This document shows positions 1 to 5,212 of a stretch of DNA of 7,553 nt, in pieces (positions within the stretch are counted from its first letter, which is position 1; each line of letters opens with the position of its first letter). Source of the DNA: Dehalococcoidia bacterium (GTDB lineage Bacteria; Chloroflexota; Dehalococcoidia; GIF9; AB-539-J10); assembly GCA_023129815.1 (NCBI GenBank), contig JAGMBH010000137.1, positions 1 through 7,553 of the forward strand, given 5' to 3'. The notes under the pieces were generated by a model that saw nothing but the letters and a program-made list of their open reading frames with translations, was not told the DNA's origin and searched no databases. The translations under genes were made by a program, and so were the position numbers.

Positions 1-35
1 TGAAGGATTTTCTGGTAAAAATGGGCTACCGCTAA
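1..35 (+). CDS. C-terminal end of upstream gene, probably TRAP solute-binding protein DctP (partial)
   Basis: Reading from base 3, the frame gives KDFLVKMGYR and then TAA at 33-35, so only the last ten codons of the gene are in the window. A short basic-hydrophobic tail ending near a GYR is what I would expect at the end of a DctP-type periplasmic or lipid-anchored carboxylate-binding protein. The next two genes are the TRAP membrane subunits, and the P-Q-M order is common for this transporter. The identification rests mostly on this context, since ten residues cannot prove a family. The gap to the next start is 16 bases, which suggests co-transcription. Confidence 0.6.
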   Translation, partial: KDFLVKMGYR

Positions 36-51
36 GGTGCCGTTGTAGTTC

Positions 52-573
52 TTGAGCAAAATGAAGATATTAGGTCGTGTCCTAGGCTTCGTTGATAGGG
101 TGAGTCTATGGTCAGGCAAAGTATTGGCTTATGTGCTCTTTCCTCTCATTGGAGTGCTGGTATATGGGGTGATAAGAAGGTATGTATTCAATAGCCCTGT
201 TATATGGACTCACGAGCTAAGTCTGTTTATGTTTGGGGGGATTGGCGTTTTAGTTGGTGCTGCACTTCTTCAGAGGGGAGCGCATATCAAGGTGGACATT
301 GCCTACAACCGCCTTTCCTTAAGGGGAAGGGCGGTTGTAGACGCCATTACCGGACTCCTTTTGCTCTACTTTATTATTGTGCTACTATGGCAGGGAGCGG
401 AATTCGCCCTGTATTCAATTACAATGAGGGAACACACTAGCAGTGTTTGGGGACCTGTTGTTTACCCTTTCAAGACGGTAATACCCATAGCCGCGTTTTT
501 AATACTGCTTCAGGGGCTTGCTAAATTCACCCGTGATCTCATTTTTGCTATTCGTGGTAAGGCGTTATCGTGA
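52..573 (+). CDS. dctQ: TRAP transporter small permease subunit (DctQ family)
   Basis: The 173-residue protein is the small membrane subunit of a tripartite ATP-independent periplasmic transporter, which takes up carboxylates using an ion gradient. Four hydrophobic segments are visible at about residues 24-43, 57-74, 95-115 and 139-159, the usual DctQ topology and length. The W52-x2-E55 pair before segment 2 and the YNRLSLRGRAVVD stretch (85-97) between segments 2 and 3 are typical of the family. I favour the TTG start at 52 because AAGGTG lies at 34-39, 12 bases upstream. The ATG at 61 would be 21 bases from it. The gene overlaps dctM by 4 bases (GTGA), indicating translational coupling. An 11-bp perfect inverted repeat lies inside it at 303-340. 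Family is clear; substrate is unknown. Confidence 0.93.
   Translation: MSKMKILGRVLGFVDRVSLWSGKVLAYVLFPLIGVLVYGVIRRYVFNSPVIWTHELSLFMFGGIGVLVGAALLQRGAHIKVDIAYNRLSLRGRAVVDAITGLLLLYFIIVLLWQGAEFALYSITMREHTSSVWGPVVYPFKTVIPIAAFLILLQGLAKFTRDLIFAIRGKALS
303..340. repeat. Perfect 11-bp inverted repeat inside dctQ, extendable to an 18-bp RNA stem
   Basis: CTACAACCGCC at 303-313 is the exact reverse complement of GGCGGTTGTAG at 330-340. The 16 bases between them continue the symmetry: in RNA the stem could run to 320/323 with three G-U wobbles and a two-base turn. It lies fully inside coding sequence for the cytoplasmic loop between membrane segments 2 and 3. The encoded residues look normal for the family, so the protein is not visibly disturbed. 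A rough chance estimate for an 11-bp arm pair with a spacer of 20 or less in 7.5 kb is a few per cent. Function, if any, is unknown. Confidence 0.85.
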
Positions 574-1880
574 ATATTATAACTCTTACTATCATCCTGT
601 TTGTTGCTCTCATTTTAGGACTAGTATCGGGAATGTCTATTGCCTTTGCCTTGGGCGGCATTGCTATGGTGTTCACCATTTTCTTATGGGGGCCTGAGGG
701 TCTATTTATGAGCGTTACCGCCACCTATAGCAATATGTCGGCCTTTGTTCTTATAGCTATTCCTATGTTTGTTTTCATGGGATTTGTACTGGAAAAGTCC
801 GGTGTAGCTGATGCTCTCTATGCAACAATGAGTCTTTGGGCAGGACGTGTAAATGGTGGCCTAGCCATTGGGACGGTATTAATATGCACTCTAATAGCAG
901 CTATGGTTGGGATAATCGGCGCGGGCATTATTACCGCCGCTATCTTTGCCCTTCCTCCGATGCTAAAACATGGTTATGACAAGCACCTAGCATACGGCGC
1001 TATTATGGCTGGAGGCTGTCTGGGAGCTCTGATCCCTCCCAGTGTACAGATGGTAGTCTATGCCTCTATTGCTGAACAGTCGGTGGGAAGGATGCTTTTA
1101 GGGGGATTTTTCCCCGGGCTGCTCCTTTCTAGCTTTTATATGCTCTACATAGGCATAAGAACCGCTTTAAACCCATCGCTGGGCCCTGGGCTACCGCCGG
1201 AAGAGAGAGTTAGCTGGCCGCGGAAGCTTGCCGCCACAAAGAGCTTGCTCTTGCCCATTGCAGTTGTGGTTTCAGTTTTAGGCTCGATTTTTCTAGGGAT
1301 AGCAACTCCTACTGAGGCAGGTGCTATTGGTTGCGTGGGGGTGATAGTATGTGCCGCTGTGCACCGTCGCCTTAGTTGGTGGCTTTTAAAAGAAGCAGCC
1401 TATGACACAGCAAAGATATTCGGCATGGTCTTCTGGATCTTAATTGGTGCCGCATGCTTTAACCAGTTTTATCTAGCTATGGGAGCAGCGGGCTTAGTCA
1501 AGGGACTACTAGTCGGACTAGAGATCAACCCCTGGATTATCCTGGTAGCGATGCAGGTAATTTTGATCTTGCTCGGGATGATTATGGAAGATCTGGCTAT
1601 TATGGTAATTGCCGCTCCTATCTTTACCCCTATAGTGATAAGTTTGGGTTTTGACCCGCTATGGTTCGGAGTCATTTTTATCATCAATATGCAAATTGCT
1701 ATGCTGACACCACCTTTTGGCTTTGCTAATTTTTACATGAAGGGCTTGCTTCCTGAAGAAAATATGGCGGAATTCTATCGTTCTACTTATCCCTTCGTTG
1801 GCCTGCAGATAATTGGCATGGGCATGTGTATGGCATTTCCTAGCATTATACTCTGGCTGCCCAGTTTAATGATAAAGTAA
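570..1880 (+). CDS. dctM: TRAP transporter large permease subunit (DctM family)
   Basis: This 436-residue, very hydrophobic protein is the transport-catalysing subunit of the TRAP system and has the usual length of DctM. Family landmarks are GALIPPS at 152-158 followed by VGRMLLGGFFPGLLL, ATPTEAGAIG at 245-254 (first of the second repeat half), GMIMEDLAIMVIAAP at 336-350, and LTPPFGFANFY at 379-389. The two TP-type helical-hairpin motifs reflect the two-fold repeat of the elevator transporter fold. It starts with GTG at 570 overlapping the dctQ stop, with GGTAAGG (556-562) as a Shine-Dalgarno-like site. It is intact. Together with dctQ and the upstream binding protein it should import a carboxylate, plausibly the substrate of the following flavoprotein. 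Confidence 0.95.
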   Translation: MNIITLTIILFVALILGLVSGMSIAFALGGIAMVFTIFLWGPEGLFMSVTATYSNMSAFVLIAIPMFVFMGFVLEKSGVADALYATMSLWAGRVNGGLAIGTVLICTLIAAMVGIIGAGIITAAIFALPPMLKHGYDKHLAYGAIMAGGCLGALIPPSVQMVVYASIAEQSVGRMLLGGFFPGLLLSSFYMLYIGIRTALNPSLGPGLPPEERVSWPRKLAATKSLLLPIAVVVSVLGSIFLGIATPTEAGAIGCVGVIVCAAVHRRLSWWLLKEAAYDTAKIFGMVFWILIGAACFNQFYLAMGAAGLVKGLLVGLEINPWIILVAMQVILILLGMIMEDLAIMVIAAPIFTPIVISLGFDPLWFGVIFIINMQIAMLTPPFGFANFYMKGLLPEENMAEFYRSTYPFVGLQIIGMGMCMAFPSIILWLPSLMIK

Positions 1881-1888
1881 ATAATTAT

Positions 1889-1894
1889 TATAAT
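1889..1894 (+). promoter_or_regulatory. Possible -10 element for the oxidase genes
   Basis: A perfect TATAAT lies in an A/T-rich stretch just after the dctM stop. The best -35 candidates at 1865-1871 match TTGACA at only three of six positions, so the promoter is weak or absent. If used, transcription would start near 1901 and the leader would contain the stem-loop at 1937-1960. This would allow the oxidase genes to be transcribed apart from the transporter genes. Confidence 0.25.
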
Positions 1895-1936
1895 GGCGGC
1901 TGCCGGTATTACCACTCTGATAGCTAACGGTGCGCG

Positions 1937-1960
1937 AGAGATGGGATCTATGCCATCTCT
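1937..1960 (+). other. Stem-loop between dctM and the GlcD-like gene
   Basis: AGAGATGG at 1937-1944 pairs perfectly with CCATCTCT at 1953-1960 across an 8-base loop. No run of T follows, so it is not a standard intrinsic terminator. It lies in the only sizeable gap of the transporter-oxidase unit (1881-2027) and could act as a partial terminator, an RNA-processing or stability element, or a regulator site. The rest of the gap shows nothing I can name. Confidence 0.45.
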
Positions 1961-2027
1961 ACTCAGACAGCAATGAATTACGTCGAATACACGTTTGGTA
2001 TCCAAGGAACATAGTAAGAGGTGGCTC

Positions 2028-3428
2028 ATGAGTATAGTCAGTGAGTTAGAGAAAATAGTTTCCGGGGGGTTTGTCTCTAGTGCTCTAATTGATAGGATAG
2101 TTAGTGCTGAGGATACTTTCCCTTATGAGCTTAGAGAGGAGGAGGTTCCTTATGCAGTAGTGATGCCGGGGTGTAAGGAAGAGATCAGCCAAATCTTGAG
2201 ATTTGCAAACAAAGAAAAGGTCCCCGTGTTTGTTAGGGGTTCAGCAACTCAACTGGCTGGCTCGACCAGACCTCATACGCATGGGATCATCCTCAGTACT
2301 GACAGACTCAATAAGGTTGACATCTTTGAAGACTATAACTTTTTTGAATGTGGAGCCGGTTGTATAGTGCTTCAATTAGCCCAAAAGCTTGAGGAGCTAG
2401 GTTACTATCTTCCTGTTCACCCTGGGAGCCGGCGGATTGCCCGCATGGGTGGCGTTGTATCCAATAACACAAGCGCACATATTGTTGATGCCTCTATTGG
2501 AAAGCCAAGCGATTATATATTGGGGGTAGAGGTTGTTCTTCCTAACGGAGACATCATAGAGACGGGTACTAAAGGTATGAGGAGACCAGCAGGAACCGAC
2601 CTCACAAAATTCTTCGTCGGTGGTGATGGCCTCTTGGGAGTGATAACTAAGATTCGAATGAGGCTTGTTCCGGCATTCAAATCCTCCTATGGAGTTGTCC
2701 ACTTCAAAAATCTGGAGTCCTTAGCCAAGGGGGTTCAAAGGATGTACTACGAAAAAAGGCCAAAACCCTTGATTATGGAAATGATGGATGAAAAGACAAC
2801 CCAGGTGGGATTCAAGGCTAAGGGATTACCTGCTCCCAAGGGAGCAATCATTCTCTTCGAAAGTATAGGCTGTAGCCAAGAGGAGGCTGAAACAAAAAGG
2901 GAGCAGATAATCCAATCACTTGAGGCTGAAAACCCCATTAAAGTGGATAGACTAAAGGATATAAATGAATGGAATTCTATACTCAGTGCTAGGGAGGTTA
3001 TCGGTTCATTCCTTTGCCAAGAGAGCGGAAACTATTCGAAATCAGCAGAGGTGATTCCTAATCTCAAATATCTGCCAGAAGCAACAGAGGAATGCGCCAA
3101 CTTTAATCAGGGATTGCCAATCTGTGGCTCTCTGGAACACTACCTCTACGGTCACATTGGAGCCGTCTCTTTGCACCCGGGAATTCTGATCCCTAGGAAC
3201 TGGGATAGTGAAAAACAGAGGGAAGCTATTACAGAACTATTTGAAAGGGAGGCAGAGCTTAACCTCAAGTATGGTGGCTGTGGTGGTGAGTGGGGTCAGT
3301 TCTCTAAGAGGACATCCTTTTTTATTCGTCGGTATGGTAAGGAAGGTTATGAGTTTGTAAAGAATATAAAGAAGGCAATAGACCCCAATAATATACTGAA
3401 TCCAGGAATATTAGAGGGCTATCGCTAA
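2028..3428 (+). CDS. GlcD-type FAD-binding oxidoreductase (2-hydroxy acid dehydrogenase-like)
   Basis: The 466-residue protein belongs to the PCMH-fold flavoproteins that include glycolate oxidase GlcD and D-lactate dehydrogenases, which oxidise 2-hydroxy acids to 2-oxo acids. The N-terminal FAD-binding domain shows VRGSATQLAGS (69-79), PGSRRIARMGGVVSNNTSA (132-150) and FVGGDGLLGVIT (196-207). The C-terminal substrate domain has GHIGAVSLH (375-383), GEWG (420-423) and DPNNILNPG (452-460). The ATG at 2028 is preferred because AAGAGGTG at 2016-2023 precedes it; a TTG at 1995 would add 11 residues but has no ribosome site. It is 11 bases from the iron-sulfur gene, the usual partner. Two core motifs deviate from the family: GHxGDGNxH reads GHIGAVSLH and GEHG reads GEWG. 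Chemistry or substrate may therefore differ from GlcD. Confidence 0.88.
   Translation: MSIVSELEKIVSGGFVSSALIDRIVSAEDTFPYELREEEVPYAVVMPGCKEEISQILRFANKEKVPVFVRGSATQLAGSTRPHTHGIILSTDRLNKVDIFEDYNFFECGAGCIVLQLAQKLEELGYYLPVHPGSRRIARMGGVVSNNTSAHIVDASIGKPSDYILGVEVVLPNGDIIETGTKGMRRPAGTDLTKFFVGGDGLLGVITKIRMRLVPAFKSSYGVVHFKNLESLAKGVQRMYYEKRPKPLIMEMMDEKTTQVGFKAKGLPAPKGAIILFESIGCSQEEAETKREQIIQSLEAENPIKVDRLKDINEWNSILSAREVIGSFLCQESGNYSKSAEVIPNLKYLPEATEECANFNQGLPICGSLEHYLYGHIGAVSLHPGILIPRNWDSEKQREAITELFEREAELNLKYGGCGGEWGQFSKRTSFFIRRYGKEGYEFVKNIKKAIDPNNILNPGILEGYR
2831..2846. repeat. 7-bp inverted repeat inside the GlcD-like gene
   Basis: TGCTCCC at 2831-2837 and GGGAGCA at 2840-2846 are exact reverse complements separated by AA. 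It is inside the coding sequence, in the variable segment between the two domains (APKGAI). With only two bases between the arms it would be a cruciform-like palindrome more than a good RNA hairpin. It may be chance. Confidence 0.5.
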
Positions 3429-3439
3429 ATAAGAAATAA

Positions 3440-4651
3440 ATGATGGACGAAGTAGATTCTCTAGAAAAATTCTTAGATAACCTTTTAGATACGCTAAACA
3501 AGTGCAAAGGCTGTATGTTCTGTTATTCCGCTTGTCCCCTTGTTGAGTCCACCCATGGTTTTCCCACACAAGGACCATATGGGATATTACGTTCTATCTA
3601 TTATGGCATAAAGTGGGATGAATTACTCGGGCTTGAGGAGAAAAAGAGATTAAGGGACATTATCTATACCTGCACTACGTGTAAGAGCTGTGATATCCGG
3701 TGTAAGTTATCCGGGGCTGGAATGCCGATAGTAGACCTGATAGAAAAAGGTAGAGAGTTATTGGTGACAGAGGGGGTTGGTCCTTTAGAGAACCAGGGTC
3801 TGGCATTAAAGTCAATAAGGGGCCTAGGGAATCCTTATGGACTGTTAGCCAAAGATAGACTAGACTGGCTCACGGATTTTTCTGAGAAGAGACAGCTCTC
3901 TTATAAGATTGTCCCTGACGGCGGGATTGTTGACCTTTTATTATATGTAGGGTGTACTGCCTCTTATGATAATAGTGTCCAGAAAGTGGCTCGCTGCCTT
4001 GTTACTTTGCTGGAGAAAATGAAGATCAACTACGGTGTCCTAAAAGATGAGAGTTGCTGTGGGAGTCCTACAAGTAGGGTTGGCGAGAGGCAGATATTTT
4101 CTGAGATCTCTAGCGAGAATGTGAAAAGGCTTGAAGAGTGCGAGGTGAAATGGATGGTCACCATTTCACCTCATTGTTACAATACCTTTGTCAATGAGTA
4201 TCCAAGTTCAATAGTAAAGAAGCTAAAGATACAGCACTATACACAGTTTCTGTCTGATATGATGGACAAGGGTATGTTGGCTCCCCAAAAAGAAATTGAC
4301 AAGGTAATCACCTATCACGACCCATGCTATCTGGGAAAAAGGAACGATGTCTATGAGGCACCGAGGAGGGTTCTCAGGGAGATCCCTGGGATAAAGTTGG
4401 TGGAGATGAAACGCAATCGACAGGACAGCCTGTGTTGTGGTGGTGGAGGCGGTAGAATGTGGGCTGCGGTAGAAGAAACTACTCGCCTGTCGCAGATACG
4501 TTTAAAGGAGGCAATGGAAGTTAACGCTGAGATTATAGCCACTGCTTGTCCATGGTGTCATATCGAACTAGAGGATGCGATTAGAGATACTGGTAATGAA
4601 GGTAAAATAGAGGTTAAGGACATAGCAGAGCTTGTAGCTGAAGCTTTATAG
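3440..4651 (+). CDS. GlcF/HdrD-type iron-sulfur oxidoreductase with two CCG domains
   Basis: The 403-residue soluble protein resembles GlcF and the D subunit of heterodisulfide reductase. It should accept electrons from the flavoprotein encoded just upstream and pass them to a quinone, thiol or other carrier. The N-terminal half has two [4Fe-4S] sites: C22-x2-C25-x2-C28-x3-C32-P and C78-x2-C81-x2-C84-x3-C88. Two CCG domains follow. The first has C172, CC206-207 and C246. The second is complete, with C296, CC332-333 and C370-x2-C373 (ACPWC). In the first, the expected Cys of the CPHC signature is Ser243 (ISPHC). No membrane segment is visible. ATGATG at 3440 offers two start codons with only a weak AAGAAA upstream; the 11-base gap suggests coupling to the GlcD-like gene. 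The stop overlaps the next frame by one base (TAGTG). Confidence 0.9.
   Translation: MMDEVDSLEKFLDNLLDTLNKCKGCMFCYSACPLVESTHGFPTQGPYGILRSIYYGIKWDELLGLEEKKRLRDIIYTCTTCKSCDIRCKLSGAGMPIVDLIEKGRELLVTEGVGPLENQGLALKSIRGLGNPYGLLAKDRLDWLTDFSEKRQLSYKIVPDGGIVDLLLYVGCTASYDNSVQKVARCLVTLLEKMKINYGVLKDESCCGSPTSRVGERQIFSEISSENVKRLEECEVKWMVTISPHCYNTFVNEYPSSIVKKLKIQHYTQFLSDMMDKGMLAPQKEIDKVITYHDPCYLGKRNDVYEAPRRVLREIPGIKLVEMKRNRQDSLCCGGGGGRMWAAVEETTRLSQIRLKEAMEVNAEIIATACPWCHIELEDAIRDTGNEGKIEVKDIAELVAEAL
4142..4172. repeat. Perfect 12-bp inverted repeat inside the HdrD-like gene
   Basis: GAGGTGAAATGG at 4142-4153 is the exact reverse complement of CCATTTCACCTC at 4161-4172, with a 7-base loop. It is the longest perfect inverted repeat I found in the window. 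The right arm encodes the start of the first CCG domain's final signature, and the TCA codon at 4166-4168 (Ser243) stands where a cysteine is expected. The repeat could form a stable hairpin in DNA or RNA. Chance occurrence of such arms at this spacing in 7.5 kb is well under one in fifty by a simple estimate. Confidence 0.9.
4372..4391. repeat. 8-bp stem-loop (one wobble) inside the HdrD-like gene
   Basis: TCTCAGGG at 4372-4379 can pair with CCCTGGGA at 4384-4391 across AGAT, with one T-G pair. It lies in coding sequence for the conserved LREIPG stretch of the second CCG domain. It is recorded only as a third hairpin in the same unit. The encoded protein is normal here, so coincidence is likely. 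Confidence 0.4.
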
Positions 4652-4967
4652 TGGAAAGGTCAGATATGGCTAATACTGGTGGTGAGCCCGGCAGCTATAC
4701 GGTTACTCTCAAGATAAATGGTGTGAAGGAAACGGATGCGAGAGCAACCATTCCCGCTGGTGGTAGCCAGACGATTAGCTTTAGTGTAGCCAGAGAGCAA
4801 GCCGGCAGCTACAGGGTGGATGTGGATGGGTTGAGCGGTAGCTTTGCAGTGGCAGCACCATCAGCCAAACCACCAGTCAACTGGCAGTAGTCGGTGGGGC
4901 TATAGCCGCTGTGATAGTGGTGGCGTTGCTCGTTTTCTTCCTGGTATTTAGAAGGAGAACTGCTTAG
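4651..4967 (+). pseudogene. Truncated, frameshifted remnant of a surface-anchored protein (CARDB-like module plus C-terminal membrane anchor)
   Basis: Frame one (4651-4890) encodes a beta-sandwich-like module: NTGG, GSYTVTLKINGV, then a GSQTISFSV strand and AGSYRVDVDGLSGSF, ending PPVNWQ-stop. This looks like the last extracellular domain of S-layer-like or lipoprotein-type surface proteins. From 4884 the other frame continues with AVVGGAIAAVIVVALLVFFL and then VFRRRTA and TAG at 4965-4967, a membrane helix with basic tail as expected directly after NW in such proteins. Restoring one G near 4883-4884 would join the two frames as NWAVVGGAI. The N-terminal part and signal peptide are missing; homology begins within about 15 bases of the preceding gene's stop. 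A 74-residue product could still be made from ATG 4666, which has AAAGG at 4655-4659. A base-calling error could explain the frameshift but not the missing front. Confidence 0.7.
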
Positions 4968-5090
4968 AGTTGCGACAATATAAATAAAGACTACTAGCCC
5001 TGACAGAGCCCTTACTTCACCATAACAGGCGCTCCAAGAGCCAAAATTAGGCGGTTTTTCAGGGGCAGTGAATGGTTTAGTACCTTCCCC

Positions 5091-5108
5091 CTCTCCTTCA
5101 AAGGAGAG
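5091..5108. repeat. Palindromic repeat unit, possible copy of a dispersed element
   Basis: CTCTCCTT at 5091-5098 and AAGGAGAG at 5101-5108 form an 8-bp inverted repeat around CA, preceded by a run of C. Short pyrimidine/purine palindromes of this kind are, from memory, dispersed in many copies in intergenic DNA of some uncultured bacteria. Copy number cannot be judged from this window. No T-run follows, so it is a poor terminator. It lies in the 245-base spacer 4968-5212 between the surface-protein relic and the MFS gene. Confidence 0.4.
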
Positions 5109-5159
5109 ACTCAGTGTTGCTTTATCCATTGAATGATATCTTCTTCTAGAAAGACCTCT

Positions 5160-5176
5160 GATGCCATGCTGGCATC
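5160..5176. promoter_or_regulatory. 17-bp near-palindrome upstream of the MFS gene, candidate operator
   Basis: GATGCCA at 5160-5166 and TGGCATC at 5170-5176 are exact reverse complements with a 3-base centre. It lies between a weak -35-like CTGATG (5158-5163) and a -10-like TATAGT (5181-5186), 36 bases before the MFS start. That placement and size suit a dimeric repressor such as a GntR- or LacI-type protein. No regulator gene is in the window, so the binding protein is unknown. Confidence 0.4.
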
Positions 5177-5180
5177 TGGA

Positions 5181-5186
5181 TATAGT
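5181..5186 (+). promoter_or_regulatory. Possible -10 element of the MFS gene
   Basis: TATAGT matches the -10 consensus at five of six positions. Transcription would begin near 5193, giving a leader of about 20 bases that still holds the AAAGG ribosome site at 5199-5203. The matching -35 is poor (three of six), which is what a regulated promoter often shows but is also what chance would give. Confidence 0.3.
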
Positions 5187-5212
5187 CAGCAAACTCATAA
5201 AGGCGAAGACAA

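Noticed and set aside
1081..1120. GGGGA-TTTT-TCCCC hairpin in dctM as a possible regulatory element
   Set aside because: Arms are only five bases long in a glycine/phenylalanine codon run; chance is sufficient.
1893..1976. 27-residue open frame starting at ATG in the dctM-oxidase gap
   Set aside because: It has no Shine-Dalgarno sequence, begins inside the TATAAT, contains the stem-loop, and the peptide has no recognisable character.
4870..4895. Programmed -1 ribosomal frameshift joining the two frames of the surface-protein remnant
   Set aside because: No slippery heptamer or clear downstream structure is visible, and the gene also lacks its N-terminal part. A single-base loss in a decaying gene is simpler.
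4809..5198. 129-codon minus-strand open frame across the relic and spacer
   Set aside because: It runs antisense to the surface-protein remnant and through the palindromic repeat (giving a low-complexity FEGEGEG stretch). It shows no domain and no ribosome site I can support.
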